Assembly: GCA_021108325.1 (NCBI GenBank)
Contig: JAIORB010000039.1
Span: 1 to 64,000, forward strand
DNA from: Bacteroidales bacterium
GTDB lineage: Bacteria; Bacteroidota; Bacteroidia; Bacteroidales; UBA12077
Direction of reading: 5' to 3'
DNA length: 64,000 nucleotides
In this document: piece after piece, positions 44,302-51,508 of the stretch
How the letters are laid out: each line of letters opens with the position of its first letter
Numbering within the stretch: position 1 is the stretch's first letter
The notes under the pieces: generated by a model
Database searches by the model: none
Told to the model about the DNA's origin: nothing
What the model saw: only the letters and a program-made list of their open reading frames with translations
Translations under genes and position numbers: made by a program

Positions 44302-45339
44302 ATGAACATACTTGTTGACATTGGGCACCCTGCTCATGTTCATTTTTTTTATCCTATAATTAAACGTTTAAAAAAACAGGGTTATAACATTCTTTTAAGT
44401 ATTCGAGAAAAAGATTGTTCTGTTCAGATTGCCTGTTCTTATAAGTTAAATTATATTACTAAAGGAAAAGGTTCTTATTCCTTTTTATTAAAACCCTTTT
44501 ATCTGGTTCGTTCAGTACGTAAAATTTACAGCATTGCTAAAAAATTTAAACCTGATATTTTTTTAAGCTTTGCTTCTCCCTACGCGGGTCTAGTATCCCG
44601 ATTATTAAATAAACCACATATTGTTTTTGATGATACCGAACCCGATCCGGTTTTACAATGTATTTACAGAAATTTTTCGACGCAAATTATTACACCTGCT
44701 TGTTTTCAGAAAGATTTTGGTAAAAAACACATTAAAATCAATTCCTATAAAGAACTCGCTTATTTAAGTCCTCAGAACTTTCAAACAGATCCTGATTTCA
44801 GAAAAGAATTGGGTTTTCAAAATGATCAGGAATATATTCTGGTTCGTTTGGTTAATCATGGTGCCATGCACGATTTATTTTCTAAAAAATGGCCTTATGC
44901 CGATAAAATGCATTTTGTAGAGAGGTTAACCAAAATTTATCCAATCGTTATTTCTTCTGAAATACCTTTACCCCAATGTCTGGAAAAATTCCGTTTCCGT
45001 TTATCCGAAGATAAATTTCTCCACGCCCTTGCTCATGCTAAAATTCTTGTTGGAGAAAGTGCCACAGTTGCAACAGAAAGTGCTATGTTGGGTGTTCCTG
45101 CCCTTTTTATAGATTATAGCACAAGAGGATATATAAATGAAATTGAAAAAGAGTACGGTTTAATAAAACACTTACAGCCAACAGAAAATGAATTAAAAAA
45201 AGCGGAAGATTTCATTCATCACATCATGAAAAATCCTGTAAATAAAGAATATCAACAAAACAAGCAAAAATTACTTTCGGAAAAAGATGATGTCGTTGGT
45301 TTTATGGTTGAAACCGTAAATCAAACACTATTATCCTGA
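44302..45339 (+). CDS. DUF354 family GT-B-like protein, copy 2
   Basis: This 345-residue protein is a second DUF354 member. MNILVDIGHPAHVHFFYPI is the characteristic N-terminus, and the later landmarks FKPDIFLSFASPYAGLVSRL, DDTEPD, YKELAYLSPQNF, HGAMHDLF and GESATVATESAMLGVP match those of the copy at 35305 in order. It would be a GT-B-fold transferase or epimerase-like enzyme of unknown reaction. It stands alone between two non-coding stretches, after the main run of assembly genes. Confidence 0.88.
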   Translation: MNILVDIGHPAHVHFFYPIIKRLKKQGYNILLSIREKDCSVQIACSYKLNYITKGKGSYSFLLKPFYLVRSVRKIYSIAKKFKPDIFLSFASPYAGLVSRLLNKPHIVFDDTEPDPVLQCIYRNFSTQIITPACFQKDFGKKHIKINSYKELAYLSPQNFQTDPDFRKELGFQNDQEYILVRLVNHGAMHDLFSKKWPYADKMHFVERLTKIYPIVISSEIPLPQCLEKFRFRLSEDKFLHALAHAKILVGESATVATESAMLGVPALFIDYSTRGYINEIEKEYGLIKHLQPTENELKKAEDFIHHIMKNPVNKEYQQNKQKLLSEKDDVVGFMVETVNQTLLS

Positions 45340-45468
45340 GTGAGATTTAGTGTTCTAGGCATCTCTATTGTAAAATAGAAAAAATAGTAATTGTAAAAAA
45401 CACATTGCTACTATCCAAATTAAGTAAAAATCTGTCAAGCTATTTTAGGGAATTACAACTTCGAAAGT

Positions 45469-45615
45469 CATTTGACATACATTGAAACTTATTCAGCACA
45501 GTTAGAAACTCATTCAGCATACATAGACAACAATTCAGCGCAGTTAGAAGCTTCTTCAGCACAGTGGGAAGCTTGTTTTGCATCGTGGGGACAATGTTTT
45601 ACAGAACGTGAAGAA
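45469..45615. repeat. 21-bp repeat array A (7 units)
   Basis: Seven head-to-tail units of exactly 21 bp start at 45469, the first being catttgacatacattgaaac plus t. The units vary in sequence (TTTGACATA or TTCAGCACA halves, TTAGAA or TTCGAA halves) but never in length. A partial unit precedes them from 45448. The last two units are shared with arrays B and C. The plus strand stays open for heptad-like translation, but I see no start signal or homology supporting a gene. Confidence 0.85.
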
Positions 45616-45671
45616 CTCTTCTTGGCCTGCCCTGAACTTGTCGAAGGGAACGGCGAAGCCCTCACTGAAAG
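45616..45671. repeat. 56-65 bp dispersed repeat, copy A
   Basis: The element runs from CTCTTCTTGGCCTGCCC to GCCCTCACTGAAAG, with an inner hairpin CCCT...AGGG around GAACTTGTCGA. Copies are at 45941-45996, 48398-48462 and 50128-50193, and a shortened one at 48548-48591. It separates the 21-bp array from the deacetylase relic. Its conceptual translation gives the CPELVEG or ALNLSKG strings that are common spurious peptides in databases. Confidence 0.8.
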
Positions 45672-45796
45672 TAATAATGTTCACATTTCATCCTCAGCGC
45701 TGGACAGATAAGCCGTTTCCGTGGGTAAAAGAACTGGTTTTGCAGAATGTGAAGAATGTAGTTAAGTATTTTATGGTAAAAAAAATTATTGGTTAA
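45662..45796 (+). pseudogene. Relic A of a deacetylase-like C-terminus
   Basis: The frame encodes LKVIMFTFHPQRWTDKP and then WVKELVLQNVKNVVKYFMVKK before a stop. This resembles the C-terminal tail of NodB-fold polysaccharide deacetylases (compare IMLNAHP...KNIIKWFIVK in the gene at 40702). Only about 42 codons remain, directly after a dispersed repeat and array A. No start or upstream catalytic domain is present. Confidence 0.6.
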
Positions 45797-45835
45797 GGTT
45801 AATTTACTAAACAGGCTCATTAAATCATAGAAAGT

Positions 45836-45940
45836 CGTTTGACATACTTCGAAAAGAGTTTGACACACATTGAAGCTTATTCAGCACAGTTAGAAACTCA
45901 TTTTGCATTGTGGGGACAATGTTTTACAGAACGTGAAGAA
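45836..45940. repeat. 21-bp repeat array B (5 units)
   Basis: Five units of exactly 21 bp run from 45836 to 45940 and join the same 3' module as array A. Compared with array A, internal units are missing, so the arrays appear to differ by whole units. A degenerate unit precedes them. Confidence 0.85.
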
Positions 45941-45996
45941 CTCTTCTTGGCCTGCCCTGAACTTGTCGAAGGGAACGGCGAAGCCCTCACTGAAAG
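45941..45996. repeat. 56-65 bp dispersed repeat, copy B
   Basis: This copy is essentially identical to copy A at 45616-45671 and has the same neighbours: the array ends on its left and a deacetylase relic begins on its right. Confidence 0.8.
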
Positions 45997-46121
45997 TAAT
46001 AATGTTCACATTTCATCCTCAGCGCTGGACAGACAAACCGGTTTTGTGGGTAAAGGAATTGGTTTTGCAAAATGTAAAGAATATAGTTAAGTATTATTTG
46101 AATAAAATAAGACCATTATAG
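45987..46121 (+). pseudogene. Relic B of a deacetylase-like C-terminus
   Basis: The frame encodes LKVIMFTFHPQRWTDKPV, then WVKELVLQNVKNIVKYYLNK and a stop. It is a second copy of relic A with a few substitutions, again downstream of a 21-bp array and the dispersed repeat. It lies 107 bases before the AbiEi start codon. Confidence 0.6.
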
Positions 46122-46215
46122 TTTTGAGCTATTAGTTTCGGATTTTTTCAATTTGCAACCAATCCACAGCAAAAACATACAGTTTAAAATAATCAAAATA
46201 GTTTAATATTATTAT

Positions 46216-46237
46216 TATATTTGTACTATGAGTACAA
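46216..46237 (+). promoter_or_regulatory. Promoter and start-codon palindrome of the AbiE operon
   Basis: A consensus -7 box TATATTTG (46216-46223) runs into the palindrome TTGTACTATGAGTACAA (46221-46237), which contains the AbiEi ATG (46228-46230). Transcription would begin at about the A of the ATG, so the mRNA is predicted to be leaderless. AbiEi antitoxins are known to repress their own operon through inverted repeats, so the palindrome is a natural operator candidate. Confidence 0.65.
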
Positions 46238-46989
46238 GTTCCGGCATCAAAATAAACCACCTGTTTCAACAGCATCCACAAGGTACTGTTTTATTATCAT
46301 CGTGGCTTGTAAATCAAGGCTATTCCCACGATCTACAACATAGATATTTAAAAAGTGGATGGCTAACATCATTAGGTTATGGTGCTATGAAAAGAACCGG
46401 TGATACTATTAATTTAAACGGCGCTTTATATAGTTTACAGTCACAAGCAGAAAAAAATATTCATATTGGAGGGCGCACTGCTTTGGGTTTGCAAGGTTTG
46501 TCACATTATTTGGAATTGTATCAAAAAGAGACATTACTTTTTGCACCAGGTGGCACCAACCTGCCTTTTTGGTTTAAAAAAATAGACTGGGAAACCAAAC
46601 CGGTATTGATACATACTTCAATGCTTAATCCAAACATTGGGTTAATAAAATTTAATGAAAAAACATTTTCCATTAAAATATCTGGCCCTGCCAGGGCAAT
46701 ATTGGAATGTCTGGAACTTGTACCAAAAAGATTTGATTTACAGGAAGCCTGGCAAATCATGGAAGGATTATCTGCACTAAATCCGAAAAACGTTCAGGAA
46801 ATTCTGGAACATTGTAATTCGGTAAAAGCCTTACGTTTGTTTCTTTTTATGGCCGAAAAAGCCAATCATTCCTGGTTTAAATATTTGAATGTCGGGCATC
46901 TAAATCTTGGAAAAGGAAAAAGAAGTATTGTTCCAAATGGTATTTACATTCCTAAATATAAAATTACTGTGCCGAAAGAACTCTCATGA
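46228..46989 (+). CDS. AbiEi-family antitoxin
   Basis: This 253-residue protein matches the AbiEi_3-type antitoxin of type IV AbiE systems. It has an N-terminal winged-helix-like region (LFQQHPQGTVLLSSWLVNQGYSHDL, then RYLKSGWLTSLGYGAM) and the C-terminal segment SGPARAILECLELVPKRF that is typical of the family. It would neutralise the AbiEii nucleotidyltransferase and repress the operon. It overlaps the toxin gene by 4 bases (ATGA). The start codon is fixed by the promoter/palindrome arrangement. Confidence 0.88.
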   Translation: MSTSSGIKINHLFQQHPQGTVLLSSWLVNQGYSHDLQHRYLKSGWLTSLGYGAMKRTGDTINLNGALYSLQSQAEKNIHIGGRTALGLQGLSHYLELYQKETLLFAPGGTNLPFWFKKIDWETKPVLIHTSMLNPNIGLIKFNEKTFSIKISGPARAILECLELVPKRFDLQEAWQIMEGLSALNPKNVQEILEHCNSVKALRLFLFMAEKANHSWFKYLNVGHLNLGKGKRSIVPNGIYIPKYKITVPKELS

Positions 46990-47900
46990 TAAATAAGCAA
47001 TATTATAAGCAAGTTGAACTATTGCTAAGAATTTTACCCGTTATTGCACAAGAGAAAGACATTGCTTTACATGGAGGTACTGCAATTAATCTCTTTTATT
47101 TTGATATACCTCGCTTATCTGTTGATATTGACTTGACATTTTTGCCGTTTAGTACACGGGATAAAGACCTGGCACAAATAGTAACAATTTTAAATCGTTT
47201 AAAAAGCCAACTTCTAAAAACAATCCCGGGAATAAATATCAAAGAACCAAAATCTGATGAAACAGAGTATAAATTATTTTGTTCACTTAATAACACTGAA
47301 ATAAAAATAGAAGTTAATACCATTAATCGCGGTATTTATCAAAAAACTAATTTACTACCTTTAAGTAATGCTGCACAAAAGCGGTTTAACATGTTCTGTG
47401 AAATACAGATAGTATCTTTAGGTCAACTTTTTGGTGGAAAGATAGTTGCAGCCCTTGATCGACAGCATCCACGCGATTTATTTGATGTAAAAAAAATGTT
47501 GGATACCTTTGGATATCCCCCTGAAATCAATAAAGGTTTTATTTTTTGCTTACTGAGTAGCAAACGTCCGATTCATGAAATTCTAAATCCTTCTTTTCTT
47601 AATCATGAAGCAACACTTAATAGTCAATTTAGTGGGATGACAAAAGAAAAGTTTACTTATGATATGTATGAAAACACAAGGGTTCAATTGGTAAAAACTG
47701 TGAAAAATAATATTTCATCAAAGATAGCTGAACTGATAATAAGCTTCTCAGAAGGTAAACAAAAATGGGATATATTTAATTTTGAAGTATTTCCAGGCAT
47801 AAAATGGAAACTCATGAATATTAAAAAACTTAAAGAACAAAATCCCGAAAAACATAGTAAACAAATACTTGAACTTAAAAAAGTTTTAAAAAACATTTGA
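46986..47900 (+). CDS. AbiEii-family nucleotidyltransferase toxin
   Basis: This 304-residue protein is the AbiEii partner. HGGTAINLFYFDIPRLSVDIDLTF at about residues 24-47 holds the GG and DxD residues of the nucleotidyltransferase core, and a later RHPRDLFDVKKML-like segment (here RQHPRDLFDVKKML) is conserved. It transfers nucleotides to a host target, halting growth or aborting phage infection. The stop codon TGA (47898-47900) lies inside the first unit of the 21-bp array C, so the array has fused to, or expanded from, the very end of the gene. Confidence 0.9.
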   Translation: MINKQYYKQVELLLRILPVIAQEKDIALHGGTAINLFYFDIPRLSVDIDLTFLPFSTRDKDLAQIVTILNRLKSQLLKTIPGINIKEPKSDETEYKLFCSLNNTEIKIEVNTINRGIYQKTNLLPLSNAAQKRFNMFCEIQIVSLGQLFGGKIVAALDRQHPRDLFDVKKMLDTFGYPPEINKGFIFCLLSSKRPIHEILNPSFLNHEATLNSQFSGMTKEKFTYDMYENTRVQLVKTVKNNISSKIAELIISFSEGKQKWDIFNFEVFPGIKWKLMNIKKLKEQNPEKHSKQILELKKVLKNI

Positions 47901-48397
47901 CACAGTTCGAAGTTCATTTGACATACATTGAAAAGCATTTGACATACTTCGAAAAGAGTTTGACACACATTGAAGTTTATTCAGCATAGTTAGAAACTCA
48001 TTCAGCACACTTCGAAAAGCATTTGACATAGTTCGAAGCTCATTCAGCACACTTCGAAGCTCATTTGACACACATTGAAAAGTATTTGGCATAGTTCGAA
48101 GGTCATTTGACATACATTGAAAAGCATTTGACATACTTCGAAAGTCATCCGACACAGTTAGAAAGAAGCTCGGCACACTTCGAAGCTCATTTGACACACA
48201 TTGAAAAGCATTTGACATACTTCGAAGGTCATTTGACATACTTCGAAAAGAGTTTGACACACATGGAAGTTTATTCAGCATAGTTAGAAACTCATTCAGC
48301 ATACATAAACAACAATTCAGCGCAGTTAGAAGCTTCTTCAGCACAGTGGGGAACTTGTTTTGTATCGTGGGGATAATGTTTTACGGAACGCGAAGAA
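47894..48397. repeat. 21-bp repeat array C (24 units, no indels)
   Basis: Starting at catttgacacagttcgaag, 24 consecutive units begin every 21 bases to 48377 without a single insertion or deletion, although the unit sequences diverge. The minus strand is open for 152 codons (47886-48344) as imperfect heptads of the MSNAFQC/VSNELRS type; the plus strand has recurring TAG stops in the Glu-rich frame. 21 bp is both seven codons and two helical turns. The final units and the following module are shared with arrays A and B. Confidence 0.9.
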
Positions 48398-48462
48398 CTC
48401 TTCTCATAGCCTGCCCCGATTCTTTCGGGGACCGAAGGGAACGGCGAAGCCCTCACTGAAAG
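48398..48462. repeat. 65-bp dispersed repeat, copy C
   Basis: This is the long form of the dispersed repeat, with CCCCGATTCTTTCGGGG as a strong inner hairpin in place of the shorter CCCT/AGGG stem of copies A and B. It again links the 21-bp array to a deacetylase relic. A related copy is at 50128-50193. Confidence 0.8.
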
Positions 48463-48622
48463 TAATAATGTTTACGTTTCATCCTCAGCGCTGGACAGAT
48501 AAGCCGTTTCCGTGGGTAAAGGAGTTGGTTTTGCAAAATGTGAAGAACTTTTCTCATAGCCTGCTCCGATTCATCGGAGACCAAAGGGAGTAATATTGTG
48601 AAGTATTTCCTGAATAAAATAA
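48453..48622 (+). pseudogene. Relic C of a deacetylase-like C-terminus, itself interrupted by a repeat
   Basis: The frame encodes LKVIMFTFHPQRWTDKPF and WVKELVLQNVKN, after which a roughly 45-bp copy of the dispersed repeat (48548-48591, inner stem CTCCGATTCATCGGAG) intervenes. The sequence then resumes as GTGAAGTATTTCCTGAATA, matching the VKYYLNK tail of relic B. This third copy therefore shows an insertion of the repeat into an already decaying gene fragment. Confidence 0.55.
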
Positions 48623-48880
48623 GGGGTTGAAGATAAAAGAACAAAGTTTGACCGCCGACTTGCCTGCCTTTGGCATGGCTTGACTGCCTTTGGCAGTAGG
48701 AGGTGAAAAAGTAAAAAGATAAAAGGGCGAGCGTAAGAAAAAAGGGAAAACAAGACTGTGAGAAAGGGTGAGGGGTAAAAAGACAACCGTGCCTGCCGCC
48801 TTCCTGCCGGCTAGGTAGGGCAGGCAGAAAGTAAAAAGATAAAAGTGAAAGATGAAAACGTTTTTATTTTTTTACAAAAA
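48623..48880. other. Repeat-rich non-coding stretch
   Basis: The stretch holds a GCCGACTTGCCTGCCTTTGGC-type repeat, also seen in part near 15950, a purine-rich AAAAGATAAAAGGG run, and a GCCTGCC (48791-48797)/GGCAGGC (48819-48825) inverted pair. I see no gene. Confidence 0.5.
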
Positions 48881-48884
48881 TGCG

Positions 48885-48908
48885 TATATTTGTAATAATA
48901 TATTTACA
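48885..48908 (+). promoter_or_regulatory. Promoter and inverted repeat before the second DUF4143 ATPase
   Basis: TATATTTG (48885-48892) is a consensus -7 box. It overlaps TGTAA (48891-48895), which pairs with TTACA across 8 bases to form a short inverted repeat, ending just before the ATG at 48911. The layout echoes the start-codon palindromes at 14361 and 46221, but here the repeat lies wholly upstream of the ATG and the arms are only 5 bp. Confidence 0.5.
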
Positions 48909-48910
48909 CA

Positions 48911-50095
48911 ATGTTTAGTCGAGAATTATTTTATACCATATTACCCCAGTTGCAGCATAAAAATGCAATTGTAATAACTGGTATGCGACAGGTGGGTAAA
49001 ACAACACTAATGCAACAACTCGCTAAAGCATGGAAGGGTAAGTTTGTTTGGTATGATTTTGATAATCCTCTGGATCATCTTTTGTTTGAGAATATTGATT
49101 ACAAGGCAATTTTTGAAGATTTGCAACGTGCAACAGGAGTTAAAAAAGGGGAAAGATTCCTGGTTTGTATTGATGAAATTCAGAATTTTCCTGAAATCAC
49201 TAAAATAATTAAATATTTGATTGATCATTATGCTGTTAAGTTTATTGTAACCGGTTCTTCTAACTATTACCTCCGTAATCTTTTTCCTGAATCATTAAGT
49301 GGAAGAAAGTTTTTATTTATACTTCACCCTTTAAGTTACAGGGAATATCTATATTTTAACAATCGTTTGTCTGAAAATGAACTTCAGCCAAATCCCGAAG
49401 AAGTATTTAAAAACCATAGCCCGGCTGCAGTTCACAAACGCAAAGACTTATTCGAACAATATATGGAATATGGAGGATTTCCGGAAGTGGCTCTCACAAA
49501 AAATTGTGAAACAAAAAAACTAATTCTAAAGAATATTTTTGCTTCCTTTTTTGAAAAAGACATCAAAGTTTTTAGCGAGCTTAAAGATGTAAAAGAACTC
49601 CGCGACCTGATCATTTTACTGGGTCCTCGTAATGGGAATATATTAGATGTAACCCGTCTTTCATCAGAGTTGGGAATAAATCGTGTAAAAGCTTATAATT
49701 ATCTGGAATTTCTTGAAGGAACTTTTTTTCTTCGTCTAATACCAAAATTTACTCACAGTATTGATCGCAGTGTAGCAGGTGGTAAAAAAGTGTATTTTTC
49801 AGATACAGGAATTTTGAACCTTATAACAAAAACAAGCCCGGGTCAACTACTTGAAACTACCGTTGCTAATCAATTACAACACTACGGTAATATTTCCTAT
49901 TTTAATAAAAGAAATACCGCTGAGATTGATTTTATTCTCAATAAAGAAATTGCCTTTGAAGTAAAACAAAAAGCTATTGAACCCGATTTACATAAACTTA
50001 AAAAACTTGCACAGAATCTCAACATCCAAAAACATTATATTGTAAGCAATACTCCAAGCAATTTGGCTAATGTTGTATATCCCTGGTTTTTTTAA
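48911..50095 (+). CDS. AAA ATPase with DUF4143 domain, second copy
   Basis: This 394-residue protein has Walker A GMRQVGKT at residues 24-31, Walker B FLVCIDEIQNF, the sensor strand FIVTGSSNYYL, the central HPLSYREYLYF segment, and the DUF4143 C-terminus with AEIDFILNKEIAFEVKQK, a PD-(D/E)XK-like core. It is a family relative of the ATPase at 14369 but clearly divergent, so not a recent duplicate. Like that gene it is an accessory insertion in the polysaccharide locus. Its function is unknown. Confidence 0.88.
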   Translation: MFSRELFYTILPQLQHKNAIVITGMRQVGKTTLMQQLAKAWKGKFVWYDFDNPLDHLLFENIDYKAIFEDLQRATGVKKGERFLVCIDEIQNFPEITKIIKYLIDHYAVKFIVTGSSNYYLRNLFPESLSGRKFLFILHPLSYREYLYFNNRLSENELQPNPEEVFKNHSPAAVHKRKDLFEQYMEYGGFPEVALTKNCETKKLILKNIFASFFEKDIKVFSELKDVKELRDLIILLGPRNGNILDVTRLSSELGINRVKAYNYLEFLEGTFFLRLIPKFTHSIDRSVAGGKKVYFSDTGILNLITKTSPGQLLETTVANQLQHYGNISYFNKRNTAEIDFILNKEIAFEVKQKAIEPDLHKLKKLAQNLNIQKHYIVSNTPSNLANVVYPWFF

Positions 50096-50499
50096 TTCTA
50101 ATTTGGTATCAACAAGAACGTCAAAAACTCTTTTCATGGCCTGCCCTGAATTCTTTCGGGGACCGAAGGGAGTGGCGAAGCCCTCACTGAAAGACCTGCC
50201 CTGAACTTGTCGAAGGGAATAACAAAAGGACAGCGGTGGAAAGTTCAAAGGAAAAAGATAAAAGGGCTGGTCCCTTTAGAGCCTGTCTCGCCGACAGCGG
50301 GAGATAAAAGGAAACAAGACAAAAGTGAAAAGGGAGATTGGGAGAAAGGATGAAACAGCAGTATGCAATAATCTATTTACTAATTTACGAGTTAACCGTT
50401 TTACGATTCTATCAATAAACTAGTTAACTTATAAACGATTTAACTTATAAATTCTTAACTTTAAACCAACAACTTGGAACTTTTATTTAAAACTAAATC
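50096..50499. other. 404-bp non-coding stretch with dispersed repeats
   Basis: The stretch includes a 66-bp copy of the dispersed repeat (50128-50193) followed at once by a second partial copy (50194-50220, CCCTGAACTTGTCGAAGGG). It then continues with purine-rich filler, a CTGTCTCGCCGACAG palindrome near 50283, and low-complexity TAACTTATAAAC-type repeats up to the MntA-like gene. No gene is seen. Confidence 0.6.
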
Positions 50500-50823
50500 A
50501 TGCGTTTATATCCTGATGAAATAGATGCTTTAAAATTTGCACTCAACGGAATCAATGATGATATTTTCATATTTGGCTCACGTGTTGACAATACAAAAAA
50601 GGGAGGCGATATTGATTTACTGATTTTTTCAGCTATTCCGGGTTATAAACTATCTTTAAAAATAAAACAACGTTTCTTTTCAAAATGTGAAGAAAAATTG
50701 GATGTAATCATCATTAATCCCGATAAAATGACAAAAGAACAACATGCTTTTGTTAATTCAATAAATAAAATAAAACTAGATATCAATGACGAGCAATTTA
50801 CAAATACTGGCAAAGCAAAATAA
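50500..50823 (+). CDS. MntA-type nucleotidyltransferase antitoxin
   Basis: This 107-residue minimal nucleotidyltransferase has FGSR at residues 25-28 and GDIDLL at 36-41, a GS-x9-DxD core close to that of MntA antitoxins, which AMPylate and silence the HepT toxin. It overlaps the HEPN gene by 38 bases, the usual compact arrangement. The antitoxin-first order also fits. The upstream spacer shows no clear promoter. Confidence 0.85.
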   Translation: MRLYPDEIDALKFALNGINDDIFIFGSRVDNTKKGGDIDLLIFSAIPGYKLSLKIKQRFFSKCEEKLDVIIINPDKMTKEQHAFVNSINKIKLDINDEQFTNTGKAK

Positions 50824-51220
50824 AGAAAAAGTAAAATCTTCTGTTATGTTAGTAGAAGCATCCCTTTCCCGTGTTAAACAATTTGATCCGTCTACTAATT
50901 ATTCTGCTATCGAACTCGAACCTTTTGACGCACTATGTGATCGCTTTGTCAGGGCAGTTGAAGTTAGCATTCAGTTTTTTAAAACATACGAAAAACTTAA
51001 AGAAGCTATCATATCTGATAACTTTAGGGATTTATTATTAAAGATGGAAAAGTGGAAACTTATTTCTGAAATGCCGGTATGGTTTGAAATGCGCGATGTA
51101 AGAAACCGTGTTGTACATGACTATTTACCCGAACAACGAAAAAATATGTATGATGATATTATAAACAGATTCAGTAATGAACTTATACATACAAAAGGAA
51201 AAATAGAAAAGCTTTTATAA
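50786..51220 (+). CDS. HepT-type HEPN toxin
   Basis: This 144-residue all-helical protein carries the HEPN RNase motif RNRVVHDY, that is R106-x4-H111-x-Y113, exactly the RX4HXY form of HepT toxins. HepT cleaves RNA and is inactivated by AMP addition at the motif tyrosine by MntA. All key residues are present. The ATG at 50786 lies inside the antitoxin gene; a later in-frame ATG at 50846 would remove 20 residues. Confidence 0.85.
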   Translation: MTSNLQILAKQNKEKVKSSVMLVEASLSRVKQFDPSTNYSAIELEPFDALCDRFVRAVEVSIQFFKTYEKLKEAIISDNFRDLLLKMEKWKLISEMPVWFEMRDVRNRVVHDYLPEQRKNMYDDIINRFSNELIHTKGKIEKLL

Positions 51221-51508
51221 GTAAAAAGGAAGATAAGTGATACTCAATGCGCTCAGCAGCTTAGTTGGGAAGTTGAGAAAGAGTGAAAAATTAAAATTAC
51301 GAAAGCTCGCGGCTTGACGCTTTTTTACAATAAACAAATTATCAAATATCAGCAAACAACCAAGAGCTAAAGGCTAACAGCTCATTACTAAAAACCATCG
51401 ATTAATAACTATCGACTAAAAATAAATTCTTAACTTTAAATTTATTAAGGCCATCAAATGATGAAACTTTGAACTTTGAACTTTGAACCAGAAACCAGAA
51501 ACTAAAAT
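51221..51508. other. Repeat-rich spacer before the sugar transferase
   Basis: The spacer holds AAGAGCTAAAGGCTAACAGC-type repeats, CGATTAATAACTATCGA, a near-palindrome, and GAACTTTGAACTTTGAAC tandem repeats. No gene, -7 consensus or terminator can be recognised. Confidence 0.4.

Noticed and set aside
45578-46121. Small frames encoding CPELVEG or ALNLSKG strings as genes
   Set aside because: They are translations of a dispersed palindromic repeat plus the array. Only the downstream deacetylase-like tail resembles a protein family, and that is a relic.
47886-48344. Open frame of 152 codons on the minus strand, with imperfect heptads
   Set aside because: It lies entirely within the 21-bp repeat array, whose length is a multiple of three, so any frame lacking a stop in the unit stays open. 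There is no start signal or homology. I list the DNA as a repeat and the coding idea only as a hypothesis.
47894-48397. Possible CRISPR array
   Set aside because: The units are directly adjacent with no unique spacers, and no cas genes are in the window.
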